64,000 bases of DNA from CBDFHC01 sp965247585 (lineage in GTDB: Bacteria > Chloroflexota > Dehalococcoidia > Lucifugimonadales > GCA-2712585): assembly GCA_965247585.1 (NCBI GenBank), contig CBDFHC010000004.1, positions 496,001 through 560,000 on the forward strand. The letters run 5' to 3'. A program made the position numbers and the translations under genes. The notes beneath the pieces were generated by a model, which saw only the letters and a list, made by a program, of their open reading frames with translations, made no database searches and was not told the DNA's origin. Shown piece after piece: positions 35,293-44,903 of the stretch (positions are counted from its first letter, which is position 1; each line of letters starts with the position of its first letter).

Positions 35293-35688
35293 TTAGACGG
35301 CGTCGGCGCCAGCGCGGGCGCAGTCTTCGTCCTCCTGGCCGGTGCCGCCACCACAGCCGATGGCGCCAATGACCGCGCCGTTTCGGATGATGGGCACGGC
35401 GCCCTGGCTGGGAATCATGTGCCCGCCCTCAGCGGCCGCAATGCCCTGGACGATGGGGGCTCCGGCGCGCTCCTGCATTAGCCCGCTGTCACGGCCAAAG
35501 GCCACGGAGGTGACGGCCTTGCCCTGAGAGCCGTAAACGCCTCCCCAGATGGCGCCGTCCATTCGCTTAAATGATACGAGCCGAGCGCCGGCGTCCATCA
35601 CGGCGATGTTCATCTTGGTGCCCTGATCGTTGGCCTTGGAGATGGCGGCGCTGATAGCCCGGTCGGCCTGTTCCAGAGTGAGTGACAT
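35293..35688 (-). CDS. GlcG/HbpS-family (DUF336) protein
   Basis: A 131-residue protein of the heme-degrading/GlcG-like fold: MSLTLEQADRAISAAISKAN, MNIAVMDAGARLVSFKRMDGA, KAVTSVAFGRDSG and the glycine-rich GAIGCGGGTGQEDEDCARAG tail. Family members bind heme or cobalamin or accompany glycolate and diol metabolism genes; no specific role can be fixed here. ATG 35688 is preceded by AAGGAGG at 8 bases. An upstream extension in the same frame lacks an SD and family similarity. It is divergent from the EthD-like gene at 35842, sharing a 153-bp intergenic region. Confidence 0.85.
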   Translation of the reverse strand: MSLTLEQADRAISAAISKANDQGTKMNIAVMDAGARLVSFKRMDGAIWGGVYGSQGKAVTSVAFGRDSGLMQERAGAPIVQGIAAAEGGHMIPSQGAVPIIRNGAVIGAIGCGGGTGQEDEDCARAGADAV

Positions 35689-35841
35689 GTGGGTAGCCTC
35701 CTTGGTTAATGTTGATGCGGAAGCCGAGTTCGCCTCGGAATAACGGCCAGTTATGTTATGCTGGGCTTCGGCATTCAGCAGTCTATAACCCCACCTGAAC
35801 GGCGTCAAGAAGAGCCGAAAGGGGGAAGCAAAGGAGAAGGA

Positions 35842-36471
35842 ATGAGTGAGCAGAAACCGTTGCTGTTTACGGTGTTTGTAGAGGTGCAGCCGGACCGCAC
35901 GAAGGAGTTTAACGAGTGGTACAACGGGGTGCACGTGCCGGAGGTGGTGGTATGCCCCGGGTTTTTGAGCTCAGTGAGGTACGAGGAGGTGGGCGCCGAA
36001 GGGAAGTTCATGGCGATGTATGAGCTCACGGGGCTGGAGGCGTTGGAGTCTGAGGGGTTTGGCAAGGCGCGGGGGTGGAAGGAGATGCAGCCGGTGGTGA
36101 AGGGGTCCAGTAGTGCGGTGTGGCGGCACATATACACTGCGCCGCCGGGGAAGGGGGCGAAGGGCGGGAACAAGGCGACGCTGCTCCGGTTCAACCGTTC
36201 GAGCGCGCAGGCGGAGCACGACGCGGAATTCAACAAGTGGTACAACGAGGAGCATTTGACGGAGCTGTTGGAGTGCCCGGGGTGGCTAAACGCGTCGCGG
36301 TACGAAGCGCTGCGGGGGGACTTCCAGTACCTGGCGACATACGATCTGGCTGGGGAGTCAGCAATGCAGTCGCCGGAGTACTTCAAGGCGCGAGGGTTCA
36401 AGTCAGTGGAGCCGTACGTGACGGGGGCGTCGATTCTGGCGTACCGGGAGATTTTCAGGTGGGAGGGGTAG
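35842..36471 (+). CDS. two-domain dimeric alpha/beta-barrel (EthD-like) protein
   Basis: A 209-residue homologue of the gene at 9211. Both halves carry the hallmark FNEWYNGVHVPEVVVCPGFL and FNKWYNEEHLTELLECPGWL, each followed by a (S/A)xRYEx motif and a YxAxYxL strand. ATG 35842 is preferred because AAGGAGAAGG lies just upstream; an earlier in-frame start at 35758 has none. The protein has no transmembrane segment or signal. Its fold is typical of small proteins handling hydrophobic catabolic intermediates, but no activity is known. Confidence 0.75.
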   Translation: MSEQKPLLFTVFVEVQPDRTKEFNEWYNGVHVPEVVVCPGFLSSVRYEEVGAEGKFMAMYELTGLEALESEGFGKARGWKEMQPVVKGSSSAVWRHIYTAPPGKGAKGGNKATLLRFNRSSAQAEHDAEFNKWYNEEHLTELLECPGWLNASRYEALRGDFQYLATYDLAGESAMQSPEYFKARGFKSVEPYVTGASILAYREIFRWEG

Positions 36472-36873
36472 GGGGTTCTGAGGGACTGCCTCAGAGCTTA
36501 TGAGTGATTTGAGCTAGAACAGCGATAGCGAACGTCACGGTTGGATGTGCTCTCCTCCCTATGAGATTCCTCGATCTTCACGAAACGACTCGGAATCGAT
36601 CCTGTTGACGTCCAGCACCAGGGAGGATGAAAAGGGTGTGGCGTGCGCACCCCCTCTTAACCTCCCCCTCGATAGGGGGAGAGAATTTTGCTATTTTCAT
36701 AGGAATGACATGGTTTGTGCGGACGCTTGGTTAGGGACAAGGTGAAGCTGAGGATGCCGGGTAAGCCAAGACTCACTGCAATCATCCGCCACAGGCGAAC
36801 CGCCAGATAGGCATTCCTTGTCCACACTAGCCCTTTCCAGACGTCCTTTAGGGGGCGATGTTTCTGTTAAGGA
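36472..36873. repeat. intergenic repeat mosaic
   Basis: Contains CTGAGGGACTGCCTCAGAGC near 36478 (a palindromic variant of the GAGGGACACCCTC core), CTCGATCTTCACGAAACGACTCGG, a CGTCCAGCACCAGGGAGGATG module near 36608, CATAGGAATGACATGG and TGTGCGGACGCTTGG. No gene is evident. Confidence 0.7.
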
Positions 36874-39800
36874 TCAGGGTTGGGAGGCGAGGGTTGGGGT
36901 GACTATGCGGTAGATGGCGGTATGGCCGTTGTCGTAGGCGAGCTGGAGCTGGCCGCGGCGCACCATGGCCGGGAATTTGACCAGCCCCACCTGCGGATAG
37001 TAGACGCGCTCCAGGTCGCCGAGGACGACGTAAGTAACGTCGTATTGGTGGAGGATGTCCAAGGTCCGCTGGCGGTCCAGGGTGGAGTAGGCCTCGCGGA
37101 CGTCATCGGCGCGGCGGCGGACGGCAAAGGCGTTGTCGCCGCGTTGCTGTATCTGGTGCCAGGGCCAGCCTATGACGGTGGGCAGGCCGGTGTAGATGGC
37201 GAAGCGGCCGCCCCAGTGGTACTGATCCAGGTGGGATTCCAGAACCACGGGTGACCCCAGGGCGTCGGCGCGGAGCCAGCGGATGGCCTCATAGTCCCAC
37301 TTTAGCTCAATCTCCTGCTCACGCTCACGGTGGACGGCGCGGGCCAGGAAGCTCTCTCCATTGAGTGTGGTTTCCGAGGTATCGAACCGGTCTGACAGCC
37401 GTGCACGGGTGCCCAGGGCGGTGTATATGAAAGAGGAGAAGAGGAGGATGGCCAGCAGCGTGAGAAGCAGGGCCTTGGGGTAACGCCACCGGGTGAGCAG
37501 GACGTAGCCGCGGGTGCTGTAGAAGAGGGCCATGCCAACGAGCAAGGCGCCCAGCACGGCGATGGCGAGGACTGAGTATCCCTGGAGGGTGTCCAGGCGC
37601 GGGAACTGGCCCAAGGAGCGCGTCCCGTCGACGCGGACGCCGGTCCAGAAGGCCAGACCAGCCATCGCCAGGGCGGTGAGGGCCACGGTGGCGGCCAGGA
37701 CGAGGTAGTTGAAGCGGGCCAGGCGTCCCAGGTCAAAGAAGCCTCTGTGGGCCAGGTACCAGAGGCCGACGGCGGCGGCCACGGCCATGAGGACCCATGC
37801 CTCCAGGTAGAACTTGAAGAGGGTGTTCATGCGGCCGATGTCGTCGCCCACGCGAACGAAGTCGACTCCCAAGACGACAAGGAAGGCGAAACCGGCGAGG
37901 ATGACGGGAAAGAGGATGAAGCCGGAGCCTGAGTCCGGCCGGGCGAACTCCTCGCGGATAGCCATGGCGGCGAGGCCGATGAAGAGCATCATCAGAACGG
38001 CGGTCCAGTAGCCGGCGGCGGCCAAGTAGATGATGATGGCCAAGACCAAGGGGGTGACGACGGCCTCCCAGGAGGGTTTCAATGAGAGGGGGGAGTCCGG
38101 GGTGGCGGTCCGCCTTAAGACCGCGAGACGGTGAAGGAGGAAACTGAGAGCGGACTTCAAGGGTCTCCTATTCAGGTAGAGGAGGAAGGCGCCGATGATG
38201 ACCAGAAAAAGGCCGTGGATTCCCAGGAAGTTATGTATCGGCGTCTGCCATTTGGTGGTGCTGAGGAGGGCGCCGAAGGTCTCATAGCGAATGTGGAAGG
38301 GGAGGAAGACGATGATGCTGAGGACGATAGACGACACGGCGATGCCGATGAAGGTCCACACCCGCCGGCTATGGTCTGCCTTGCCCGCCATGAGGTGAGC
38401 GCCCACGGTGAGGACGGCCAGCATGAGGAGGATGTAGGAGGGATAGTCCCAGGTGTTGATGACCCATAGCGCGCCCAGGGCTAAGGCGAGGAAGGGGACC
38501 GTAGCCAGGACCCAGCCCAGGGTGGCGGATTTTAGCCCCACGAGGAAGGAGAGTGCAAAGCCCAGTACGAGCAGGCCGAAGGGGATGACGATCAGGTGGG
38601 CGTGCAGGTCAGCGAAGAGGAAGGTGAAGAAGGGGAACTCGGTGATGTGGGGAGAGACGTCAGGGCAGGTGTTGTCCGGGCGGAGGCCTTGACCGCAGAA
38701 GGCATCGTCAGGGAAGACCATGCGGTCGTCCAGCCAAAAGGTGAGCGGCGAAGGGTCCTGGTCGGCCAACTCGGGGAGCATGCGGCTGCTGCGCCAGAAA
38801 TCGAAGTTGCCGAAGGACTCGCCGCGGACGACGCTGGTCCAACTGGACTCGACGATCTGTACTGCGCCGTCCAGATTGGCGATTACGCCGACGAATAGGG
38901 CGGCGAGGAGCCCGGCGGCCAATGGGGCTCTGAACCAGCGGACGACGGTGGCCCGAATGCCGCGGAGCGCCGGCACGGCGTGCGGAATTCTGCCGGCCCT
39001 CCGAAGGCCTTCGGCTACGTTGAAGGCCAGTGAGTAGGCGGCGGTGACGGTGAGGGCGAAGAAGAGGGGAACGGCGAGGTTATAGGCCACGGCGGGGAGC
39101 ATGCCGAGGGCTTTGGTGAGGTTGGCAACGATGAAGAGGCCCCAGTAGTAGTAGTTGATGTAGCCGCCGGAGAACCAAGGGTCGAAGGGGGGCATGTAAG
39201 TGGAGCGGAGGATGGCGTTGAGATAGGCGAAGTCCATGGGCTTTTCGCCGCCGCGGAAGGGGTGCCACAGGTCGGGGTTGGCCATTCGAATGGCGACGAA
39301 GGCGAGAAAGGCAACGAGAAAGAGCGCCTCGCCGACGGCCAGCAGACGCCAGTGGCTTCGAAGAAAAGTGATGATGTCGCGACGCTTGAAAACGAGGACC
39401 AGGGAGGAGAGGCCGGCGAGGATGAGGATGGCGACCAGCATGGAGGCGCGGGAGAAGCTGAGCCAGTGGAGGCTGGCCAGGAGCCAGACGATGTAGCTGG
39501 CCGAGAGGATGCCGAGGATGCGGGCAAGGATGATGCCACGGTCCGGAAGGGGACGGAAGATGAAGAAGGCCAGGGGGAGGGTTACGAGGTAGATTAGCTC
39601 CACAAGGAGGATCCAGGCGAGGACTGGGACATCGTTTGTCCAACTGTTCTCCTTGACGATGTCGCTCCACGTGCCGCCTTCGCGCTGGGCACGGAGATCC
39701 TCCTGGGAGAGCATGAGGCCGGGCTGCCGGGATTCGTCGCCAGCGGAGATTATGATGTCATAGATGCGGCGCTGGGGGAGTTTACCCTCGTTGCGGAAAA

Positions 39801-41688
39801 GCAGGACGGCGGGATGGTCATAATTGGTGGCGTTCTCATCGGCGTAGCCGAGGTGGAGGGTCAGGGTGGCGGGGGAGGACGCGGCCAGAGCCTGCGGTTC
39901 CGGGAGGGTGGCGCGGCCGAAGGTGTCATTCTGCCAGGCGACGCCGAGGAGGCCGGGGTAGGAGGTGAAAGCGCGGTCGAATTCGTAGCCCAACTCGCCG
40001 GAGAAGAGCTTTCGATAGTAGCCGGCGCTCAGGGGGTATCGGTCGGGGACGCGGGTGATGCTACCGTAGGTGCGGTTGCTGTAGAAGACCAGGTATTCGG
40101 CGCGGGAGAGATCCTGGCTGATGCTTTGCATCTTGGAAATGGTGTCGCCTTCGTAGATAGGGATCTGGCGAACGTCGTAGCTGTAGAGCTCAGGAATGCC
40201 CTCGTCCCAGTGGTTGTCGGTAATGATGGTTGCGCTGCGGGGGACGTTCTGGTTGATCCAGTCCGAGGCGGCGAGGGCCGGGTGAGGGCGGGAGTAGATG
40301 CCCATGAAGCCGAGGGTGTAGAGAGCGGTGGCAGCGACGACAATGACAGTTAGGCCCAGGGCGAGGGCAGGCGAGTGGCGGCCGACGAAGCGCCAGAGGG
40401 ATTGGGGGACATCGGCGTCTCGAAGGGAGGCGGAGAGGGTGTTAGCGGCGTCTGACAGGGCGAAGAGGGCCCGTGCGGCGAAGAGGATGAGGAAGGGGAT
40501 GATGGGGAATATGTAACGGAGGAATTTGACCTCGAAGAAGCCGCCGACGAGGAGGAAGTTGGGCACCACCCAGGCCAGGAGGAGCAGCTCTGCTTTCCAG
40601 CCGGCTTTCCTGCCGATGGTGCGGTAGACCGCGTAGAGGAGGCCAGCCCAGGCCGCAATGCCCAGGGGCAATCCCAGCGCCCATAGGGTGCTCTGCCGTA
40701 GCTCGTAGATGAAGGGCGAGGAGCCGATGTACTGGATGGTGTAGGGCATCTTGCCAGCCACCCGGGCGATGCCGGCCTCCCAGGTGGTGTCTGAAATGAA
40801 TTCCGTCATGTCAATGATGGCGTAAGGGTTGAGAACGACGAAGACGGCGAAGGCCACAGCGGCGCCCAGGGCGGCGTGCCGCATGGTGAGGTAGAGCTGG
40901 GAGGCGGTGGGAATGGCAGGGGCGCCGCCGGAGGTGGTGAAGAGGCGGAAGCCGTAGACCAGGAGGAGGGGAAGGAACAGGGGGAGGACGCTGACTTTGG
41001 TGGCGAAGGTGAGGCCGACAAAGAGGCCGAGGAGGAGCCAGTCCCGCTGGCGGTGGCGCGCCATGATGTTGAGCATGAACCAGAAGGAGGCGAGGAGGAA
41101 GAGGACGATGAAGGTCTCCGGCCGGTAGAAGTGGCTGGTCTGGATGTGGATAACGGCGATGGCCATGAGGAGGGCGGCCAGGAGGCCTACCCTGGGGCTG
41201 AAGAGCCTTCGGCCCAGGAGGAAGAGGAGGTAAATGGAGGCGACGTCGGCCAAGGCGGAGAGGGTGCGGCCCGCGAAGCGCATATCGAAACCGGAGAAAT
41301 CGCCGAATGGCTCGATGACGGACCGAATGAGCACTATGAGGTAGATCATGATGCCGCCCAGGGGGAACCAGTGGGGGTTCAGGGGGCTACGATCGGCGTC
41401 AAAGAAGGCGCCAGGAGCGGGGATGCCGGGCTCCATGTCAGGGTATTCGGCCAGATTAGGGCAGTCCAGGTAGCCAGGCCCGTGGGTAAGGGTGCGAAAC
41501 ATGCAGTCCGACTGCATGTAGATGGAACGCTCGTCCGGATGAAAGCCGTAGCCCTGGTCCCAATCAATGCCGTAGAGGCGAAGTCCCAGGGCCAGTAGAA
41601 GGACTGCCGCCAGAGCAACGGTGGTGCGGCGGGACTTAAGGAATTGGATAAGGGGCGATTGGACCATTTGGTGGAATGGGTGGGGCAT
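36874..41688 (-). CDS. giant membrane protein: GT39-like glycosyltransferase fused to DUF2298
   Basis: A 1604-residue protein with more than 25 hydrophobic segments. The N-terminal half (about 1-560) resembles GT-C/family-39 glycosyltransferases: one TM, then GYGFHPDERSIY with the acidic HPDE motif expected in the first outer loop, and many TM helices. The C-terminal half (about 680-1590) matches DUF2298: FRGGEKPMDFAYLNAILRS, GGYINYYYWGLFIVANLTK, LHAHLIVIPFGLLVLG, INTWDYPSYILL and LGTRARLSDRF (each seen separately). Such fusions are common in Chloroflexota and are thought to act on lipid-linked sugars at the membrane. The acceptor and donor are unknown. The start lacks an SD; an ATG at 41667 is an alternative. 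Confidence 0.87.
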   Translation of the reverse strand: MPHPFHQMVQSPLIQFLKSRRTTVALAAVLLLALGLRLYGIDWDQGYGFHPDERSIYMQSDCMFRTLTHGPGYLDCPNLAEYPDMEPGIPAPGAFFDADRSPLNPHWFPLGGIMIYLIVLIRSVIEPFGDFSGFDMRFAGRTLSALADVASIYLLFLLGRRLFSPRVGLLAALLMAIAVIHIQTSHFYRPETFIVLFLLASFWFMLNIMARHRQRDWLLLGLFVGLTFATKVSVLPLFLPLLLVYGFRLFTTSGGAPAIPTASQLYLTMRHAALGAAVAFAVFVVLNPYAIIDMTEFISDTTWEAGIARVAGKMPYTIQYIGSSPFIYELRQSTLWALGLPLGIAAWAGLLYAVYRTIGRKAGWKAELLLLAWVVPNFLLVGGFFEVKFLRYIFPIIPFLILFAARALFALSDAANTLSASLRDADVPQSLWRFVGRHSPALALGLTVIVVAATALYTLGFMGIYSRPHPALAASDWINQNVPRSATIITDNHWDEGIPELYSYDVRQIPIYEGDTISKMQSISQDLSRAEYLVFYSNRTYGSITRVPDRYPLSAGYYRKLFSGELGYEFDRAFTSYPGLLGVAWQNDTFGRATLPEPQALAASSPATLTLHLGYADENATNYDHPAVLLFRNEGKLPQRRIYDIIISAGDESRQPGLMLSQEDLRAQREGGTWSDIVKENSWTNDVPVLAWILLVELIYLVTLPLAFFIFRPLPDRGIILARILGILSASYIVWLLASLHWLSFSRASMLVAILILAGLSSLVLVFKRRDIITFLRSHWRLLAVGEALFLVAFLAFVAIRMANPDLWHPFRGGEKPMDFAYLNAILRSTYMPPFDPWFSGGYINYYYWGLFIVANLTKALGMLPAVAYNLAVPLFFALTVTAAYSLAFNVAEGLRRAGRIPHAVPALRGIRATVVRWFRAPLAAGLLAALFVGVIANLDGAVQIVESSWTSVVRGESFGNFDFWRSSRMLPELADQDPSPLTFWLDDRMVFPDDAFCGQGLRPDNTCPDVSPHITEFPFFTFLFADLHAHLIVIPFGLLVLGFALSFLVGLKSATLGWVLATVPFLALALGALWVINTWDYPSYILLMLAVLTVGAHLMAGKADHSRRVWTFIGIAVSSIVLSIIVFLPFHIRYETFGALLSTTKWQTPIHNFLGIHGLFLVIIGAFLLYLNRRPLKSALSFLLHRLAVLRRTATPDSPLSLKPSWEAVVTPLVLAIIIYLAAAGYWTAVLMMLFIGLAAMAIREEFARPDSGSGFILFPVILAGFAFLVVLGVDFVRVGDDIGRMNTLFKFYLEAWVLMAVAAAVGLWYLAHRGFFDLGRLARFNYLVLAATVALTALAMAGLAFWTGVRVDGTRSLGQFPRLDTLQGYSVLAIAVLGALLVGMALFYSTRGYVLLTRWRYPKALLLTLLAILLFSSFIYTALGTRARLSDRFDTSETTLNGESFLARAVHREREQEIELKWDYEAIRWLRADALGSPVVLESHLDQYHWGGRFAIYTGLPTVIGWPWHQIQQRGDNAFAVRRRADDVREAYSTLDRQRTLDILHQYDVTYVVLGDLERVYYPQVGLVKFPAMVRRGQLQLAYDNGHTAIYRIVTPTLASQP

Positions 41689-41727
41689 GGGGCGCTATTT
41701 TACCAAGGAGGGTACGGCAGATATACG

Positions 41728-41753
41728 AAAAGGGGCCACCCTTCGGATGGCCC
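41728..41753 (-). terminator. possible intrinsic terminator after the nitronate monooxygenase gene
   Basis: On the minus strand GGGCCA, a short inner CC/GG stem with GAAG loop and TGGCCC are followed by CCTTTTCG. It lies about 210 bases beyond the stop at 41964 and just before the large membrane-protein gene. Confidence 0.5.
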
Positions 41754-41963
41754 GTTTCGCGTACTGCTGGATTTCAGTCAGTAGGGAATGAGAGCTATAA
41801 GATCAACGTAAGATTAGCGAGCGCCCGGTTGTCCGTCTGACCGCCCGGGCCGGAAGGACTCGTTTAGCACTTCGACCATGGGAGCGAAGCAGTTGGCGGG
41901 ACGTCTTGTACGATAGGCAGAACCCAGCCCACGTTTGACTCGCTTCTGACAAAGCCGGCGAAC

Positions 41964-42968
41964 CTATAAAACCAGCTCTCGAAGACGATCCCGCAGGAGC
42001 CGCTCCGCCTGACCACAAATATCCTCAAGAACTTCGCTGACCGGGCGAATCGAGCTTACGCTGGCAGCAGACTGCCCCATGTATACCGAGGCTACCTCAG
42101 GATCATGTTTTGCCCAGGCCTCAGCCGCATCCGAGGCAAGCTCCTCTCGCAGATTCTGAATCTCGGCGTCGCGCCCGTCCCACATCTGAACAAAGCGGTT
42201 GTTATACACCCGAGCGGCGATTCCCTGGGGCCAGGGGGTGTCTCCGATGAAGTCATACAGACGGGTGAAAGCAGTATCATGACCATTGCTCTGGACGATG
42301 CGCTCCTTGAAGCTGTCAGGCACCTCCACGGCCTCAGGGGTGGCCAGGAGCGCGGTGCCCATCCAGGCACCTTCGGCGCCAGCGGCTAACACGGCAGCAA
42401 GGGTGCGCCCGCTGGAGATGCCCCCGGAGGCCATGACCGGGACCTGAGGGTACTGTTCCAGGACGCGACCAAGGAACGGCAGCAGGTTCATTGTGCCCGT
42501 ATGCCCTCCTGCCGCGTTTCCTTGGACCACAAGGACGTCAGTACCCGCAGCCACTGCCTCAGCTGCACCCTCCAGGCTCTGCACCTGGCAAACGGTGATG
42601 GCCCCGGCCTCCTTGGCTCTGGTCAACCACGGCTGGGGGTCGGCGAAAGAGAAGGCAATAACGGGCGCCTTCTCGTCCAACGCTGCCTCGAAGGACTGGA
42701 GCGAGTCAGGGATGAACTGAGTTATGAACCCGACGGCAAAGGGCTTATCTGTCTGCGACCGAATATATCTGACCTGCTCCCGGACCCAGTCAGGACCGGC
42801 GGGATTGATACCGCCGAAGCTTCCCAGACCACCCGCCAGGGATACACCAGCGGCGAGCCGCCCACCGCTGTGATTGGTCATTGGGGAGGACATTATAGGA
42901 TAGGAGACCTTAAATAAATCGGTTATCTTGGTCCGCAGAATCTCTTCACCTCTAGTAAGGCCCGACAC
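41964..42968 (-). CDS. nitronate monooxygenase family FMN enzyme
   Basis: About 330 residues of the nitronate monooxygenase/2-nitropropane dioxygenase family, which oxidises alkyl nitronates using FMN and O2. YPIMSSPMTNHSGGRLAAGVS near the N-terminus (split by family motif), AFSFADPQPW, QGNAAGGHTG and VPVMASGGISSGRTLAAVLAAGAEGAWMGTALLATPEA (FMN phosphate site) are diagnostic pieces. The nominal GTG start at 42968 has no SD and gives a leader MSGLTRGEE unlike the family. An ATT codon later (giving ILRTKITDLF) has AGAGGTGA just upstream and fits the family N-terminus better. Confidence 0.85.
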   Translation of the reverse strand: MSGLTRGEEILRTKITDLFKVSYPIMSSPMTNHSGGRLAAGVSLAGGLGSFGGINPAGPDWVREQVRYIRSQTDKPFAVGFITQFIPDSLQSFEAALDEKAPVIAFSFADPQPWLTRAKEAGAITVCQVQSLEGAAEAVAAGTDVLVVQGNAAGGHTGTMNLLPFLGRVLEQYPQVPVMASGGISSGRTLAAVLAAGAEGAWMGTALLATPEAVEVPDSFKERIVQSNGHDTAFTRLYDFIGDTPWPQGIAARVYNNRFVQMWDGRDAEIQNLREELASDAAEAWAKHDPEVASVYMGQSAASVSSIRPVSEVLEDICGQAERLLRDRLRELVL

Positions 42969-42979
42969 CAGTTAATTAA

Positions 42980-43772
42980 CCGGTATTTCCCATATTAAAT
43001 TGATTTCCCTGAGCATGTGCCCTTTTGGATGGCTCGAACTTTAATGCGCCTCCCTGAGCGCGTCAACTGCCCACCGATTCACTCAATTGACCCACTCTGA
43101 TAGGGTAACTACCCCACCTGACGAGCGTAAAAGTCCAGAATTGCCTGCTCTTGCCCAAGCGTCTCCCCCGGGACAGACTATTTACCATTGACGACCCCGT
43201 AACACGGTCACATATACCGTCACTCCTAGAGTGGACTATCCCCTGGCGCCAGGCGAAGCTGATAGATCCGTTCCAATATCCGGGTCAGCATGTCCCTGGT
43301 CACCAGCACCTCGGCAAGCTGAATCACCAGCCTTCTCATGAGGCTGCCCAGGTTGTAAGCCAGAACGAACAGCCAAAGCCTCACCTGATTAGCCACGAAC
43401 TTGTGGCAGGAAAGCCGGGTCCAGTTCAGGACGTACTTCCCTTCCTTGATTCACTGCTCCGCCGTGCCCCGGCCATTGTAGAGGCGGACTATGCCTTTGG
43501 GTGGATAGCTCAGGTTGGCCGCGGTGAAATCAACGCTGGGGAACAGCTCCCCCCGACGCCACTCTACTTTAGCCAGCACTCGCCGGGGCAAGGGACTTGT
43601 CGCCGTCACCCATCAGGCGCCTATCAAGATGTTACGCTATCTGAAGAGACATACTAAGGTCATGAGCGTATTCTAGCTGATACCCTGCTAAATCATTCAC
43701 GAAACAACTCCACAAATGAGAGCGTTGCCGATTTAGCCGCATGATACTTTTAACCTAAATGGGAAATACGGG
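42980..43772 (-). mobile_element. degenerate IS1380-like element remnant (about 793 bp)
   Basis: CCGGTATTTCCCAT at 42980-42993 and its near-exact complement ATGGGAAATACGGG at 43759-43772 (13 of 14 matching) look like terminal inverted repeats. Between them lies only the 3' part of a transposase gene on the minus strand. A full IS1380 element is about twice as long, so the 5' half has been deleted. It interrupts a dispersed-repeat block whose GCGGACGCT module resumes at 43782. Confidence 0.7.
43226..43600 (-). pseudogene. IS1380-type transposase fragment with internal stop
   Basis: Minus-strand translation gives RRVLAKVEWRRGELFP, then NLSYPPKGIVRLYNGRGTAEQ, a TGA (43453-43451), IKEGKYVLNWTRLSCHKFVAN and QVRLWLFVLAYNLGSLMRRL, ending at TAG 43228-43226. 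The family has AEQWIKEGK, so the TGA replaces a Trp codon. The upstream half, including most DDE residues, is missing. Confidence 0.85.
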
Positions 43773-43879
43773 ATGAATTATGCGGACGCTCTACGCGGGA
43801 CAATGTGAAGCCGAAGCCGCCAACGGAGTCAAAAACTCACAGGCTCTGCGGCGGATTGCACTCTCCTGAGTTGAGCCGG

Positions 43880-44893
43880 CTAGATGCCTTTATCAGCGAT
43901 GAAGGCGCTAAGGTCAGCGGTACGGCAGGCGTAGCCCCATTCGTTGTCATACCAGCCGAGGATTTTGACCATTTCGCCTTCCATGACGATGGTGGAGATG
44001 GAGTCGAATATGCAGCTATGAGGGTTGCCCTTGAAGTCGCTGCTGACCAGGGGTTGGTCACAGTATTCGACAATGCCGTTGAGCGGTCCGGATGCGGCGG
44101 ATTTGAAGGCGGCGTTGACATCATCCACGGAGACTTTCCGCTCCAGGACGGCGGTGAAGTCCGTGGCGGAGACGGTGCTGGTGGGGACGCGGAAGGCGAC
44201 GCCGTGGAGCTTGCCCTGGAGCTCCGGGATGACGAGGCCCACGGCGCGGGCGGCCCCAGTGCTGGTGGGGATGATGTTCATGGCGGCGGCGCGGGAGCGT
44301 CGAAGGTCGCCATGAACCTGGTCCAGGATCTTCTGGTCGTTGGTGTAGGCGTGGATGGTGGACATGAGGCCGTAACGGATGCCAAAGGCCTCGTTCAGCA
44401 CTTTGACCATGGGGGCGAAGCAGTTGGTGGTGCAGGAGGCGTTGGAGATGATCTTGTGGTTGGAAGGGTCGTAGCTGGAGTCGTTGACGCCCAGCACCAC
44501 GGTGAGGTCCTCACCCTTGGCCGGGGCGGATATGATGACCTTCTTGGCGCCCGCCTGGATATGAGCGGACGCCTTATCAGCGTCGGTGAATATACCGGTG
44601 GACTCGATTACGAGATCAACACCCACCTCGGCCCAGGGGATTTTGGCCGGGTCGCGCTCGGAGAAGACGGTGACATCGTTGCCGTTGATGACCAGGCCGC
44701 CGTTGCGGGCCTCCACGTCGCCGGGGAAGGTGCCATAGTTTGTGTCGTACTTGAACAGGTAGGCGTTGGTCTCGGCGTCGGTGAGGTCATTGACGGCGGC
44801 GACCTGGAGCTTTTCAGACTGGCGCTCCAGGGTGGCGCGGACGACCTGGCGACCGATGCGGCCGAAGCCGTTGATGCCGATGCGGGTTGCCAT
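43880..44893 (-). CDS. gap: glyceraldehyde-3-phosphate dehydrogenase, type I
   Basis: A 337-residue NAD(P)-dependent enzyme that oxidises and phosphorylates glyceraldehyde-3-phosphate in glycolysis. The NAD motif INGFGRIGRQVVRA, the catalytic Cys in SNASCTTNC, the phosphate-site segment TSTGAARAVG and C-terminal GWYDNEWGYACR are all intact. ATG 44893 has AGGAGGT at the right spacing. It is the last gene of a minus-strand run that also contains the HEPN/MNT pair and enolase, so two glycolytic genes share a transcription unit. Confidence 0.96.
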   Translation of the reverse strand: MATRIGINGFGRIGRQVVRATLERQSEKLQVAAVNDLTDAETNAYLFKYDTNYGTFPGDVEARNGGLVINGNDVTVFSERDPAKIPWAEVGVDLVIESTGIFTDADKASAHIQAGAKKVIISAPAKGEDLTVVLGVNDSSYDPSNHKIISNASCTTNCFAPMVKVLNEAFGIRYGLMSTIHAYTNDQKILDQVHGDLRRSRAAAMNIIPTSTGAARAVGLVIPELQGKLHGVAFRVPTSTVSATDFTAVLERKVSVDDVNAAFKSAASGPLNGIVEYCDQPLVSSDFKGNPHSCIFDSISTIVMEGEMVKILGWYDNEWGYACRTADLSAFIADKGI

Positions 44894-44903
44894 GGTTTAC
44901 CTC

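Noticed and set aside
41803..42018. Small minus-strand frame downstream of the nitronate monooxygenase
   Set aside because: It overlaps the 3' end of that gene in another frame and lacks an SD.
43451..43453. In-frame TGA in the IS1380-like transposase as a second selenocysteine site
   Set aside because: The family has Trp at this position, the gene is truncated, and nothing suggests a catalytic Cys; it is a nonsense mutation.
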